Below are positions 12,000 to 23,943 of a stretch of DNA of 64,000 nucleotides, piece by piece. Made by a program: the position numbers and the translations under genes. Within the stretch, counting starts at the first letter, position 1; each line of letters opens with the position of its first letter. Origin of the DNA: Cardiocondyla obscurior (taxonomy: Eukaryota; Arthropoda; Insecta; Hymenoptera; Formicidae); the NCBI RefSeq assembly GCF_019399895.1, contig NC_091877.1, positions 930,001 through 994,000 of the forward strand. Reading direction: 5' to 3'. Below the pieces are notes generated by a model. The model was given only the letters and a program-made list of their open reading frames with translations, was not told the DNA's origin and did no database searches.

Positions 12000-12400
12000 C
12001 AAACCGAAAATAATGGTGCGCACTCAACGTCTCATATATAATAATTTTTTTTGATAAGCGTAAATTATGTTTAAGCGAGCGTAAAAAGGGAACATCGCCG
12101 GTGAAGTAATTATCGGTACGGATTTTGCAGATTATTATTTCAAAAGCATTAAATAAACGTTGATCGTGTTTTTAATATAATTTCTATGTCAATCGTTATA
12201 ATTGTATTTAATATTTATTTTTAATTAATTTTTTTATTCATACTTTAACCAAATTTAATTATGAAAAAAAGTTTTTTAATATTAAAAAAAATTATGCATT
12301 AGTAAAAAAATTTAATTAAGCCTGTAATAAAAAATATAATTAAGTTCTTAATAAAAAATATAAGCAATAGTACTTATTAACAAAATATTTTCGCTTTGGC
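12000..12400. other. AT-rich island
   Basis: About 400 bp is dominated by A and T with many short runs, and it ends abruptly near 12395. A short direct repeat of CGCTTTGG follows at about 12394-12412. No gene or mobile-element ends were recognised. Confidence 0.6.
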
Positions 12401-12929
12401 GCTCGCGCTTTGGTAGCTCCGCGTACGTCTTACACGCTGCACGTCTCAAACGAGACTGAGCGGCAGCTCGCCCGAACAAATTTTTTTCTCAAAGGTGCTG
12501 CCATCAGACGGAAAAATAGTAGTACTCGCACCTAAGGCGCGGACTAGTCGACCAGGCCCAAACTTCTCTCTCACGATTTTACATTTATTTCGCAAAAAGA
12601 TTATTTCCCATTTTTGCAGTAAAATATCAGGATGGAAAGGGGCGAAAATAAATTTATCGAGCTACTCTCGAAGTCGAAATACACTCGACAACACGTCTCT
12701 AACAATCCGCTAAAATTCGCGAAAAGAGGATAGCTATATTCGGAAACGTTGCGGCAAGATTTACCTTTTTTTAACTTAATCGTGGAAAATAAATCACAAA
12801 CGGGACAAAACCGCGCGCGATCTCTTGGGTCAGTCGTCACACGCGCTTTTGTTGTCCTCGTTAGTTTGCTATGTGCTTGGGCCTTCGTCCTGACGAGGCT
12901 CGCGCGCTGCAGAATAATAAATAGATTTC

Positions 12930-15900
12930 TCGCTCCCTTTCGTGCTCGCCTCGTCGCACCGAGGCGTTCCTGCCCGCTCGTTTACCGCGCGCTTATTTCG
13001 CGTTGTCCCCCGGTCTAGAACATCCCCCTCGCTCGTCTCTTTTTCTCGTCCTCAATTATTTTCTCGCTCTTCTTTTCTCCCGCGGCTATTCTCCCGCTCC
13101 CCCGACATCCTCCTCTTCAGGCCTTCCGACGCACAGTTTCCTGGCTTTGAGCTCGGACTCACCTTCCTCATTGTTCCCGATAGCTTCCGACGTCGCCCCC
13201 GCGAACCCGTTCCTTTTCTCCGGGCTTTTCCAATTTGTCTCTCTTTTCCGCTCATTTCGCCCTTTTCCCTTTTGCCCTGTTCTCCACCGTCGATTTGTCT
13301 TCCGCGCGCGATTTTACAAGCTCGGAGTATACGCGCCCGAGCGGTATCGCTCGCGACATGATTCATTTTGTTTGCCATATTTTTTAATACGCTCCCCGTC
13401 TTCCCTTTTTCCACCGTGCTCGCGCCGGTTAATCTGCTGCCGACGTTTGATCGACTATTTGGCTAACGGTGAATTTTTCCCTTGCGCGGGACTGGGTTAA
13501 CGAGCTTTGTAGTGTTCGGCGACAAGAAAATGTCAAAGTGGACTCCACCCTTACCTACTTAATTGACGCTTATTAAAGATCCATCAGTACTTATTATAGT
13601 CGTTACAGGATCGTTAATATATATTATGTAGAGACGAGTGAGTAATGATAGGTTTGCTCATTAAAAAATATATTATCCTTTAACAGGCCGAAATGCCTGG
13701 TGAAATAAAGTCGGGGCATTAAAATTACAGAGTAGATATCCTACTATGAACCCCTGGAACTTGCATCAGCAGACTCACTTATTCCAAATAGCCCTATTTG
13801 TTAAGAATCAAGATAAGATTTTATTCCTCCATCTTTCCCCCTCTCTCATCTTTCTTTCCCCCGTCTTCCCGGAGCTCTTTCGCTTTGTACCCGTCGAAAT
13901 AATAAGCGTTTCAACAAGCAGACGTAGAATTATGGTTCTCTTTTCCGAGGGAAGCAGCGCGAGATCTGCCGCTGTCAATCCGCATATTTCGCTGTTGTTT
14001 ACGCCGTCAGCGTTAACAATACCGAGATAGTCTGCAATTTATCAAAGCTAATTCGCAGGGAGAGACGAAGAGCGGAGCGAGAGAAACGGGAGAAGGAACG
14101 GCGGGGAAAGGGGGAGGAAAACGAGGAGGCACGTTTCATTTGCGTTTAACAGCTACGAATGTGGATTTTATTGCGGCGCGGAAATTATATATAGGCGTAC
14201 GACTCATTAAATCATCGTTATTGACTTTTATCGTTGCGATTACTCGTTGACGACAATCGCTAGTCCGAGCCTAGCCTCCCCCCGCCGTCGCTGCCGGGAT
14301 GACTGACTGACTTATCGTCGAGATTGCGCGGCATTATCGGGCATATCGGGAGCTCATTGTTCGACGTGACGTTTCGCGTTTTGTACCTACCTCCGGCGGT
14401 GCGGCGCGCATCTCACCGCCGCGCGAGTTGTAATTAATTTGTTTATACGTTTGGCCGCGCGTCCTTTTGTTGCGCCGCTTACGACCACAGTCGCGCCGGT
14501 CCTTCGTCTCTCGGCTTTTCCTCTCCGCGTTTTTCCACCGGCACCACCACCTTCAGAGCACGCTCGCGCGTGCTCCTTTTTCTCTCTTTTCCGCTTTCCT
14601 CTCAGCCCCCAGTGGTCCTCTCCTCCCCTTCCCCCCCGCCGCCTGGCACCACCGCGCTCTCCGATGTCGCCCTTTTGTTACTCTTTCTGTCCTGCTCGAC
14701 TACGTGTTTTTCTCGCGCGCCTGCTTCCTCTTCCCGATCCTTTTATCCTTTCCCCCCCCCCCCTCCGTTTCCTCCGTTTCCCTCGGCGTTTCGCTATTTT
14801 TCTCTGTTTTTGTATCTTTTCCCGAGCGATCCTCCACCACTCTCCCTCTTCCTCCCCTCGACACCTACCCCTTTTCTCTCCCTTTCGCTCCCGGTCTTTG
14901 TTTTTCGGCCGGATTGGCCTGTTCTTTCCCTTTCCTGTCGCCGCCCTTCCTCCGGTTTCCTAGCGCCTCTCTTCTTTACCTCTCGACGCGGTTTTTCCGC
15001 TTCTCTTGTATTCATTCTTACGTTTAATGATAACGGGAATTACGTTGCTCGCCCGCGTTTCCCCTCGGGAGAGTTGTGCCTCAACGATTGAGGTTTAATT
15101 AATCTCTTAACACTTAAAGAGATGGAATTCGCCCCTGCTCTTTAATTTTTATACCGCTTTCGCGCGCTGATTGCGATAACACTCGACTTCCCGTCTAATC
15201 TATCAGGCCTCGCCGCCGAGATATTCCCGCCCTCCGTGACGTTTATGCTCGTCAGATGTCGGTTGCGAAATATCTACGTTTTAAGTACGCCGGGATGTAA
15301 GCGAAAATAATTAATAAACTTGTACGCAGTCAAGTCTAACGGCACTTCCGCGGGTGGATCGTAACTTGGCTGAGAAAAATTATTTTTAATTAGACAAAAG
15401 GCCTCGCGCGCGCGCCGGAAGACGCGAGATGAGAGCGCTGTAAAGAGGGCTCTTCGAAGTTTGACACTTCTAACTACCGTTATATCGCAGCGACGTCAAT
15501 GGGAATCATGGGCGGCGGTTATAGCCCGTCGCGTTCGCGGACGCTTTAGCGTCACGAGATTACTTTCACGCTCGACGCGCTTTTATTTCGTCCTTCCTCA
15601 CAGCCTCCGCCGACACGTCCCGTCACCCCTGCGCCACGCTCTTCGCTTATTCCCGCTTGATCCATCCTTCCCGCCGGCTTTCTCGACGACGAAGTCGTCG
15701 CGCGTACTTTGGTCCCTCGATGCTCTCGTCCCTATCAGACTTCGCCGTCCCATCTTCGTTCTGCCTTCGTTCCCTCTTATCCGTTTCTCGCATTACTGTT
15801 CTTCGACCTTACTTTTCCACCCTCGCGCTCTCACTGTCGCCCCGACGCTCTCGCACTTTCGGCTGATCCATCTTACTCTCCTTTGCTCTCTCTTGCGCGC

Positions 15901-16030
15901 CATCAAACCACCTCCAGCTAGCCGGTTCTCTCGTTTTTTTTTTTACTTTTTTTTTTTTTTTTTTTTTTCTCGGTGGGTTTCTCTCGATCGTTTTCTTCTC
16001 CTCCGCTCTCACTTTTGCCGCTGCCCCTTC
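12930..16030 (+). other. Pyrimidine-skewed, low-complexity domain
   Basis: Several blocks (about 13020-13430, 13820-13890, 14440-15010 and 15560-16020) carry mostly C and T on the + strand, by eye about three quarters or more. They include C-runs near 14752 and T-runs up to 15968. Because C/T-only triplets never form a stop codon, long overlapping open frames appear in all three + frames. Those frames are compositional artefacts. The intervening sequence is ordinary CpG-rich DNA. The domain could adopt triplex or R-loop structures if transcribed; that is inference. Confidence 0.7.
15934..15968 (+). repeat. Poly(T) tract with one AC interruption
   Basis: T11, then AC, then about 22 T. It sits at the end of the pyrimidine-skewed domain. 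Confidence 0.9.
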
Positions 16031-19000
16031 TCGTGTGTTATCGCCGATAAAGCCAGCGGAAGCTGCCCTTCGTCGGTTTCATCGAAAGGGGGGAGTGGGT
16101 AGGTCGAGAAACGCAGTGAACGCGGCTCGTAAACAGCGATCCGGTTCGTCGAACCCGAACCCACGATTTGCCACGGGTTCTCGGGTAAACCGTTCGACAA
16201 ATCACGTTCCCGTGCGCGGTATGGAAAAGCCTGGACGAACAGTGTACAGTACACGGTATTCCACCATCATCACCGAGCTAGTAGATAGGGTCGATGCGGT
16301 GTCGCGGGGCCGCAGATTTGAGGCGATAAAAGCGGTCGCTCGCTCACGCGGCGGTCCGCGATCCCGAGGCGTAACGGATAATTGGATCGGTTTCTGCAGG
16401 AGTGAATCGGCACGGCTCGCCAATCGAAACAACCCGTCTCCGCAGAAGTGCCCGCGCTGTTTCCCATTTTCGAAGAGCTCTCCCCGCCGCCTAGAGCAAT
16501 CGCCCGCCGGCTTCTTACGGCGCCGGTATAATTCCGCCGATTTCGCCGTTCCCGTGCGAGGGAAATTAACATAATGCGCTACCGCGTGCTGCTCGACCGA
16601 GTGAAAAGACTCGGAAACGGCAACGGGGAATATCCTTACGATAACTCTCGCGTGAATTATTAATAGAGATCGGAAAAAGGTGTTTTTATATATTAATCGC
16701 GGACAACTAAAAGACGCTCGCGAATAAACGGGGAATATATTTCGTGATTGCATTTGAAAAATCCGAGATAAATATTTAATTAATTGTTGGATAATTGTAA
16801 TAGGCGTGAATTTTTTGTTGATTTAAAGTCAATCGTATTGACCGGGGAAAATCACATCACATGATATTGACCAAATATCTGAACTTGAATACCTATGGCG
16901 AATCGTCAGACGGCTAGAACGGGGGCGGGGGGGGGGAAGAGCCGAGTTTTCTTGGGTAGATACTCTCCTCGGGCTGCTGCACTCGAGAGCTCGGAAAGCG
17001 CCCGGGATTAGATGCGACCCGCTTATCCCGTGCGGTCGCGAATAAATAAAGTCATGGCCTGTTCCCAATCTGAGAGTTGATATCCCGAGATATAAGGTGG
17101 AAGCCCGGCGTATCCTGGCTCCAGCTAACTCGCGTCCGTGTCACTCTGTATATCCCGCTCTGTCGTTCTCGAAACGCGGCTAAGGCCGATAATGAGCGCA
17201 AATATTTCTCTCGATAACGGCAGGTGATTAGTTTTAACGGGCGCGATTGTCGGTTTCGCGCGGGCGAGTTGCTCGATTTAACCCCTTCGCCGTTGTTATC
17301 CCAAAAGCAACTCGGATTACGCCGTTCAACTTCTTACGCCGCGCGCGCGTTTTTTTCCCCAGAGCCTCGATACGTTCGACGAAGTTTCCGATTTATTAAT
17401 TAAACAATACGCCGAAGACGTATCTCGCGAATTCGTTCGTTGTAGACGCTGGGAGCAAAAATATAAGTTCCACGTAATGTTTTGGTAAAAGGCAAAACCG
17501 TCCACGGTTGGTAGCTCCCGACATACTTTGGGCACTCATTATCGCGTTACCCGATAACTGCCGCCCGCAAAACTCGGCCACGCGAATTCAGCGCGAGACA
17601 GTGTGGAAAATCGGCAAATCCACCACCTCGAGGGGCTGTTCATTTTTCCGGCTATTCATCGTCGGGAAAAACGTCGTTGGCGCTCAATGTCGCATTAACC
17701 GGACGAGGGTACTTACTCCCTGCATCATCTCCGGGCGAAGAATCTTTATCGCGTAGAACGTTAGGGGAAAAGTTTCCTTTTTTTTACGAGCGGAGCTCGC
17801 GAGCGGCGGGGAAGTCGCGTTATATAATTTTATGCGGGCGTTTCGCGTTAGAAACTCACTTTTCCTCCACCCTTTATCATCGTACTCCGCCATAATCTTC
17901 CCTTATTAATTTCTCTTCTTTAATCCCGCTACCCCACGGGAGCGTACAACCCTTGTCCGTGCACAAAGCCACTCCCCGACGGGAAGGATGGTCAGTTTAT
18001 GGCAATAATCACGATTGCCGCGTTAGATAAATTCTGAAGAGTCCCTTAACTTCTTTTTCAATCTTTCCGCCCAATAAATTCATTCTTCTGACCGTTAAAC
18101 GAGATAAAGGTCTAATTACGCCCCGTGTTTTCCAACGACGGGGGTTATTGAATTTAATTTTCTTTTCTTTTTTATACACACTTTTTACGGACGTTCCTTA
18201 AATACCGGTAACAACTCGCGTAATATCTCAAAGTGGATGCATAAACTTAAGTAAGATGCCGGTCTCCCACTTTTACTTCTGTCGTTTGTAAAGGAGGATT
18301 ATGGCGCGCGACTTCTCGTCGGTATCTCGCGAGTTTCCCTGAAACTTTACGTCGCCGGCGCTTAAATAATAAATAAACGCCGCGGGCAAATTATCCGAAA
18401 CGCCGCGATTGCGCGAAACTTTCGTTTATTCGAGGAGAGGAGAGAGAAAAAGACGTAGGTCCTTCGTGACGTCCGTCATTGAAGGCCATTCGTCGATATC
18501 ATTAATTCAGCCCAAGCGTCGAGCACTTAGCCGGGCCTTCTCATCTTCAGTCCGAAGGGTCTTCAATTCGCCCGACGCTCGTACGAGAGCGTGGGCGAAA
18601 TCGTGGGGTCGTCATGGCGACTCGATTCTCTTTCTCTCAAGTCTCATCGCAGGCCTTTTAAAACCGTCACTCGGCCGTTATTCCGAACTTTCCGCGAGGG
18701 TCCCGCCTCGTTATCGAGAAGCCGTTCGTAAATTATTTATCCTCGTCGCGTCGCGACATCTCGCCGCGTGGTTTATTCAAGCGGAGGGACCGGAAAGTGC
18801 TAATTATTGCCACCACTCGTTGTCCTTTTGTCACTCGAGAAAACCAAACAAAACTTGCGATCCTAACTCGCTAACTAAGATGCGTTATTTTAAGTATTCT
18901 ATTCTGTATGCACGACCTGCGAACAAAATGAGAAAGAGAGAGAGAGAAGGTGAGAAGAGGAGGGAAAGGCAAAAACTAGCTGCCGGGTTGTGTTGTTGCT

Positions 19001-22000
19001 TAACGAGATTGTTGAATCGATTTTTCTTACGGCGAGAATCTTCCATCGGTTGCAACTTTCGGGGAGTTTGTTATTGAATAATCTTGTTAATTAAGTCTCG
19101 AGTATTAAGCTTCTCTTAAATAAAGCCCCGCCGGGTAATTGCCGAAAAATGCTACCTCGGTACTCGTTTAATCTTGCAGCTCGAATCAGATAGAGATTTT
19201 CTAATTTTCGACGTCAAATCGACGTTTTTGTAATGAAAGCGATTTGTGTTTTATGGCCTAATGATAGAATCTTCCCAATTAAAATGTCAATTATCTCCAA
19301 AGAATGACAAATTGAAAGATCTCGGCGTATTAAAAATTTCCGAGAGAAAGATATTTATTCGACTTCTTATTCACTTAAGTTTTAAATTGCGCCTTTAAAA
19401 ATTTTCCCCAACTTTAATTATCGATGTGTTTTTTTTTCACGTTAAAAGATTGTTTCCGAAAATAAAATAAATAAGTAAAAATAAAATAAAAAATAAAAAA
19501 CTTCAGAATAATTTGTTAGACAATTATTACTCAATCAGGTCATGAGCGCCTCGAAACAAAACCGAATTAAAACCGTTTCGCCCGCTTTCGCGTAACATTG
19601 TCCGCATAAAAGTGAAAACGCCGCGCCCACCCAGGCCGACGCCGTGGAACAAGCGGTCCGCAATCGTCGGCAGAAGTGGCTGCAGTATTTTCCGAAAAAA
19701 GATCCGAATGTCTCTCGTATAAGTTATCCCGGGGAGGGCTCGAGCTTTCCGCGCCATCGGTTCGCCGACACTGATTGCCCGCGATCCTTTCACCGGGGAT
19801 TTTTCAGCCGAGGGGGTCCTCGTGACTTAAATCAGAAGATAAAAAGGAGGCCGGGGCGGCGAGGTAGGACGGAGGGAAAGCGGAAAGACCGGTCAATCCT
19901 ACCCCTGAGGTTAGCCCGGGATCCTCCCGCGCCGTCCCGACAATATTTGGACAGTCCCTCGATTTCGCCGCGCGTTATTGGCGGACGTCGCATACGTCTT
20001 CACCGGCGGCATTACTATATCGGCGGCGGCGGCGAAGTCGCGATCGCAGCTGTCTGCCGGCCGGAGTTTTATGGCCGGGCATTTTACATTTGCGGCGCGG
20101 CGTCGCACAGAAAACCACGTACACATCCCACGCGGTATAAACAACTCGAGTGTATCGATCAGGGTCGGATTCACCCCCCGGTGGTCGCGTGGTTATCGCG
20201 CGTCGGCGAGAACCGCGACAAGGAAAATCCCCACAATGGCCTTTGTGCTTTCGAGAAGTGCATCCGCTGTACAAAATAAAATTAAGGTTTTGTCTCTCTT
20301 TCCGCAATTGTTTTGCGGACCCCCCATTGTCGGCGAGCGAGCCGCAAGAAAATGCTTTAGCTAGATATATATTTCCTCGAATATTAGCGAGTAATACGTT
20401 GTAAATTACGAATTTTCGATAATTGCCAAGCTCGCCGGAGAGATTTGTGAAAAGTGTATAATCGATTGGACGGCCGGCTCAATTTCAAATCGATACCGAT
20501 GACAAACTCGTCGTTGCGCGAGACAAAACGCCTTACACACGAGCCTCGTCGTAGATAAATCTTCGTTACGATAAGAGGGGGTTCGTTCCACGTAACAGCC
20601 GCGATCGCCCCGGGAATCCTGAACAACGATAAATCCGACCCTGTGCCGTGCCACGGCAATTTCGCGGCCGATCGAGAGGTCCGATTACCTTACAGCCGGG
20701 TATTTTTCGTTAGGCAAATAAGGGCGCGGGGAACCGGGCAAAAAAATGGCGCTAATAAACGCGCGCGCACCCCCGACCTCCCCTCTTGGGGTTGATAGAA
20801 CATTACTTCTCTGCCGGCGATATCCCATTCGCCCGCAATCCAGGTCGGACACTCGGCGAAAGAGGCAGAAAAGAGGGAAAGGAAGGACAAAGGGTGGAAG
20901 AGGGCAGGGGGGGAGCGTGTCGAAGGGCAGTCGATGTAGTTAACTCGACGATTTACTGTCCCCCGGCACGGAATTTTCAATCGCGGCTTCCGAAGTGAGC
21001 GCGCGCGCCCCATGCCGTGAAAATAACCGTTCGTTCCATGGATAACCTTTTAATTTCCTAGCCCGGCTATGATGGAGATCGTACTCGCGCACGAATTCCT
21101 TTCGACGGGTGCAGTCAGCCAGCCGGCGAGCCGATCGGCCAGGCCAGTTCGGCCAGCCTGCGCTATCGTTATTCCATTATTGCCGAGACACCGCTCGGCG
21201 ACGTTTGTTTTGCTTATCTGCATTGCGCGATACAAGCGGGAATTTTCGGAGCGCGCGCCCATTTTTCTCGCGATAGTGATAGATAGCGCGGAGATCTCGC
21301 GATTCGATAATCCGGAACTCGGCGGCCCACCCCCTCCCCTCCTCCTCCCCGCCCTCCGGACATCCCACGGCCCACGGAGATACATTGTTCTCGGAATTAT
21401 CGCGACGTCCGTCATCCGCGGATTGTTCGAATAATTCCGAATGTCGAATAATTCACGAAGAATTTACCGTGTCACTTCTCGCGGATCTCCGTTCCGATCG
21501 TACGACGATTTTACGACGTTTAAGCTTTAATTACGGGGTCTCGTCGACGTATTTGACGAGATGAAATCGGTAACGGCTCGCGAAAAAGACAACAACCGTG
21601 TCGAGTTCTCCCCGCGAGCGGCTGCAAAAGTTGTAACAATTAAGCAAGCCACGAAATTAAAAAGAGAAATCGTTATATTTCCATTTTATGTTCTCTTCTA
21701 TTCATCGCGAATGTAAGCAATCGCAAGAGCAACGTAAAAAGTTTCGGGGTATCTCATCTCGGGAACGCAGTTTCAAACGCGACTTAAGCGCGCCGCGATC
21801 CGCTTTTTCCTCGGCTAAGAATTCACGTCCACTTGAAATTCCCTTTAAGCTCTGCCGCGCGCCCGTATTTATCAGAGAGAAACGATGAAACTACGTAAAG
21901 ACACAGAAATGTAATGAAAAATAAATGTAAATGCGAAAAAGTTCTGCCGACTGCTCCACTCGCGATTGATTAAAAGTTGATCATTCTTTTGCAATAAGCT

Positions 22001-22500
22001 TCCAATATCCATATCTGTAGCCGCGCGCTCAAGAACAATGCGAAAAAGAGACGTACAGAGCGAGTGCGGCGGGAGGAGAGAAGGGAGAGATCGGGGCGAG
22101 TATTGAAGATTTATTCGATAATATGAATGAAATAGAGAGAGAAAGAGAGAGAGAAGAGCTCTTCGCTTGTTGCTCTGTCGCCTCGTTCCCTCCATTTCAT
22201 TCCGAATCGCTGAAAGTCAATTCCGAGTCTTTACAATAGCGAGTTTAAAGTAACATAGCTTTTTCAACGGCACGGCCTTTGTTGCGTGAAAACGGCGCGA
22301 AAACGGAAGAATTAAAAGCGATAGATTGTGCAGAAATTATCTCCTCACGGTGGACGGCTCGCTGCGCGATATATTTTTTTTTTTTTTTGGCTTTTTTTTT
22401 AATTCAAAACTCACCATTACCGCGTTAAAAATTGTTAAAGTAACGTGATCCAATAAGCGCGCCGGTTCCATTGAAATAATTTATATGTAACCTACTTCCA
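16031..22500. other. Non-coding stretch, CpG-rich
   Basis: No gene is supported. The longest open frames are at 18409-19077 (222 codons, +), 19644-20279 (211 codons, +), and 16035-16574 (179 codons, +) with a 183-codon frame opposite. They have no recognisable domain, no splice-bounded structure I can defend, and overlapping competitors. The patch at 19380-19530 is AT-rich. Confidence 0.5.
16921..16936 (+). repeat. G-tract, five G, C, ten G
   Basis: A nearly pure G run could form a guanine quadruplex. No gene context is evident. Confidence 0.8.
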
Positions 22501-23663
22501 TTACGGAAACTTCAAACCCAGCACACGCTTATCGAGGGAGTGGGAAGGGTCTCGCAGCCTACGGCCACGATCTCGATCGCCAATTTGTCCTTCGAATACC
22601 GCCGAATCGCCGGAGTAATCTCGATTACAAAGGGGATACGTGGAGCGTCGCGCGCGTCGTATATCTACGATCGAAATCGGGGATTCTTCTCGTGGGTGCT
22701 CTCGGTATCCAAAGCGTCTCGAGTATATAACCACCTCGGTCGGGGGTACAAGGTCGATTAAAGGCTGAGAGGAAAGCGCTGTCGCCGCGCGAGGCTGACC
22801 GCGACTAGATCGCTTAATTTTACCCCTTTGAGAGTATTGCTTTACGGAAATCGTACACCGTCGCGGGGAAACTATCCGAAGCCGGCAATCTGCCGAGTGC
22901 GTGCGCCGTGCGACGCGTCGCGCCGAGGGCAAGCGGTGTCGTGTGTCGGGTTAGAGGGTCGCAGCCCGATGGCGAAAGGGCATTGTTAACCGAGAGGGCA
23001 CCCCGGGGACGAACGCAGCGGGAAAGAGGCGGGAAGGGGGGGGAGTGAACGCGGACGTGTGCTCGGCGTAGCGTACGCGCACGGGAGATAGCGGAGGTGA
23101 GATAGTCATACCGGGGTGACTTCGACCGAGCGTACTTCCTTCCCCCGCGACGAACTTGTTCCTTTCCCCGGCGGCTCCCCCATAACTCTCGGACGGCGTG
23201 CGGGGTTATTGAGAGGATTCAATCGGGGCCATTCCAGACGGGAGGAGATTAAGCCCTCGGCGTCTCCAGTCGACGGAAAAACACGCTCGTCTAATAAGCG
23301 CGTGTACGATCGTTCTCGAGGGTTTGTACGCGACGCGGGGAAGCCTTTCGGTGGCTTTTAAGATCCCTCCCTCACGGTATCGTCGAATGCGCGCCTCGAA
23401 ATAGCGAGAGGATACCGGGATACCTTATCAGCGGTTAATCTCGCCCGCGCTCCACCTCGGAGGAATTATTGGACCCTCGACATTTCCTCGAACGACGCCG
23501 CGCACACGCCTCATCTGCTCACTCGCTATCTGTCGTTAACGGAAGTGCGGTCGGCTGGAGACACCCCGGTCGTGCACGGTGGCGAATCGATGGCTGGTGC
23601 GGGGATACCGAGGGGATAGGAAACCACCATAAGTCTCTCGACAAGAGCGAGACGGGGCTATCC

Positions 23664-23675
23664 GTTCTCTCTCTA

Positions 23676-23709
<34 letters not shown>
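23664..23709 (+). repeat. (TC)n microsatellite
   Basis: This is an almost uninterrupted dinucleotide run with a few T insertions. It lies immediately upstream of two adjoining hairpins. Confidence 0.9.
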
Positions 23710-23711
23710 GA

Positions 23712-23759
23712 CCCACTGCCATTCAGCTCACGCAGTGGGACGGTCACGCGGGACCGTCC
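23712..23759 (+). other. Two adjoining perfect inverted repeats
   Basis: CCCACTGC (23712-23719) pairs with GCAGTGGG (23732-23739) across a 12-nt loop. GGACGGTC (23738-23745) pairs with GACCGTCC (23752-23759) across a 6-nt loop. The two hairpins share GG at 23738-23739, so they compete at their boundary. Single 8-bp stems are expected by chance in 64 kb; two adjoining ones are less so. Confidence 0.5.
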
Positions 23760-23921
23760 ACCGTAGGGACTCGTGGAAGGGACACATTTAATATAATAGT
23801 AATAAACGACGCGCTGTAGATCGCACGAGCGCGTGTCTCCGCTTGCCGGCCGCTACCAGGATCGATATCATCGAGAGACATTAAGTCCGGGTCACCCACG
23901 TGGATGGCGAGTCACGGGGTG

Positions 23922-23943
23922 GTGCCCTCGCCCCGGAGGGCAC
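23922..23943 (+). other. Perfect 8-bp hairpin
   Basis: GTGCCCTC and GAGGGCAC flank a 6-nt loop. It may be chance in GC-rich DNA; there is no T-run or gene end to make it a terminator. Confidence 0.35.

Larger units (their letters stand above)
8481..12000. other. Non-coding stretch with triplet repeats
   Basis: No gene is supported. Short GTC and GGC triplet repeats and CpG-rich patches are present (listed separately). An AT-rich patch lies at about 10650-10880. Open frames overlap on both strands and match nothing I know. Confidence 0.6.

Noticed and set aside
14439..15091. Three overlapping open frames of 173-186 codons on the + strand
   Set aside because: All three frames are open at once because the DNA is nearly all C and T, which cannot form stop codons. 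The products are Pro/Ser/Phe/Leu/Arg low-complexity strings.
16035..16753. 179-codon (+) and 183-codon (-) frames over the same DNA
   Set aside because: Open frames on both strands point to composition rather than coding; neither shows a recognisable family.
18409..19077. 222-codon open frame, the longest in the window
   Set aside because: No domain or motif I recognise, no promoter, and composition explains the lack of stops in CpG-rich DNA. A database search with hits in other species would revive it.
19644..20364. 211-codon frame with further overlapping frames on both strands
   Set aside because: Same compositional explanation; the products are Arg/Pro/Gly-rich without known motifs.
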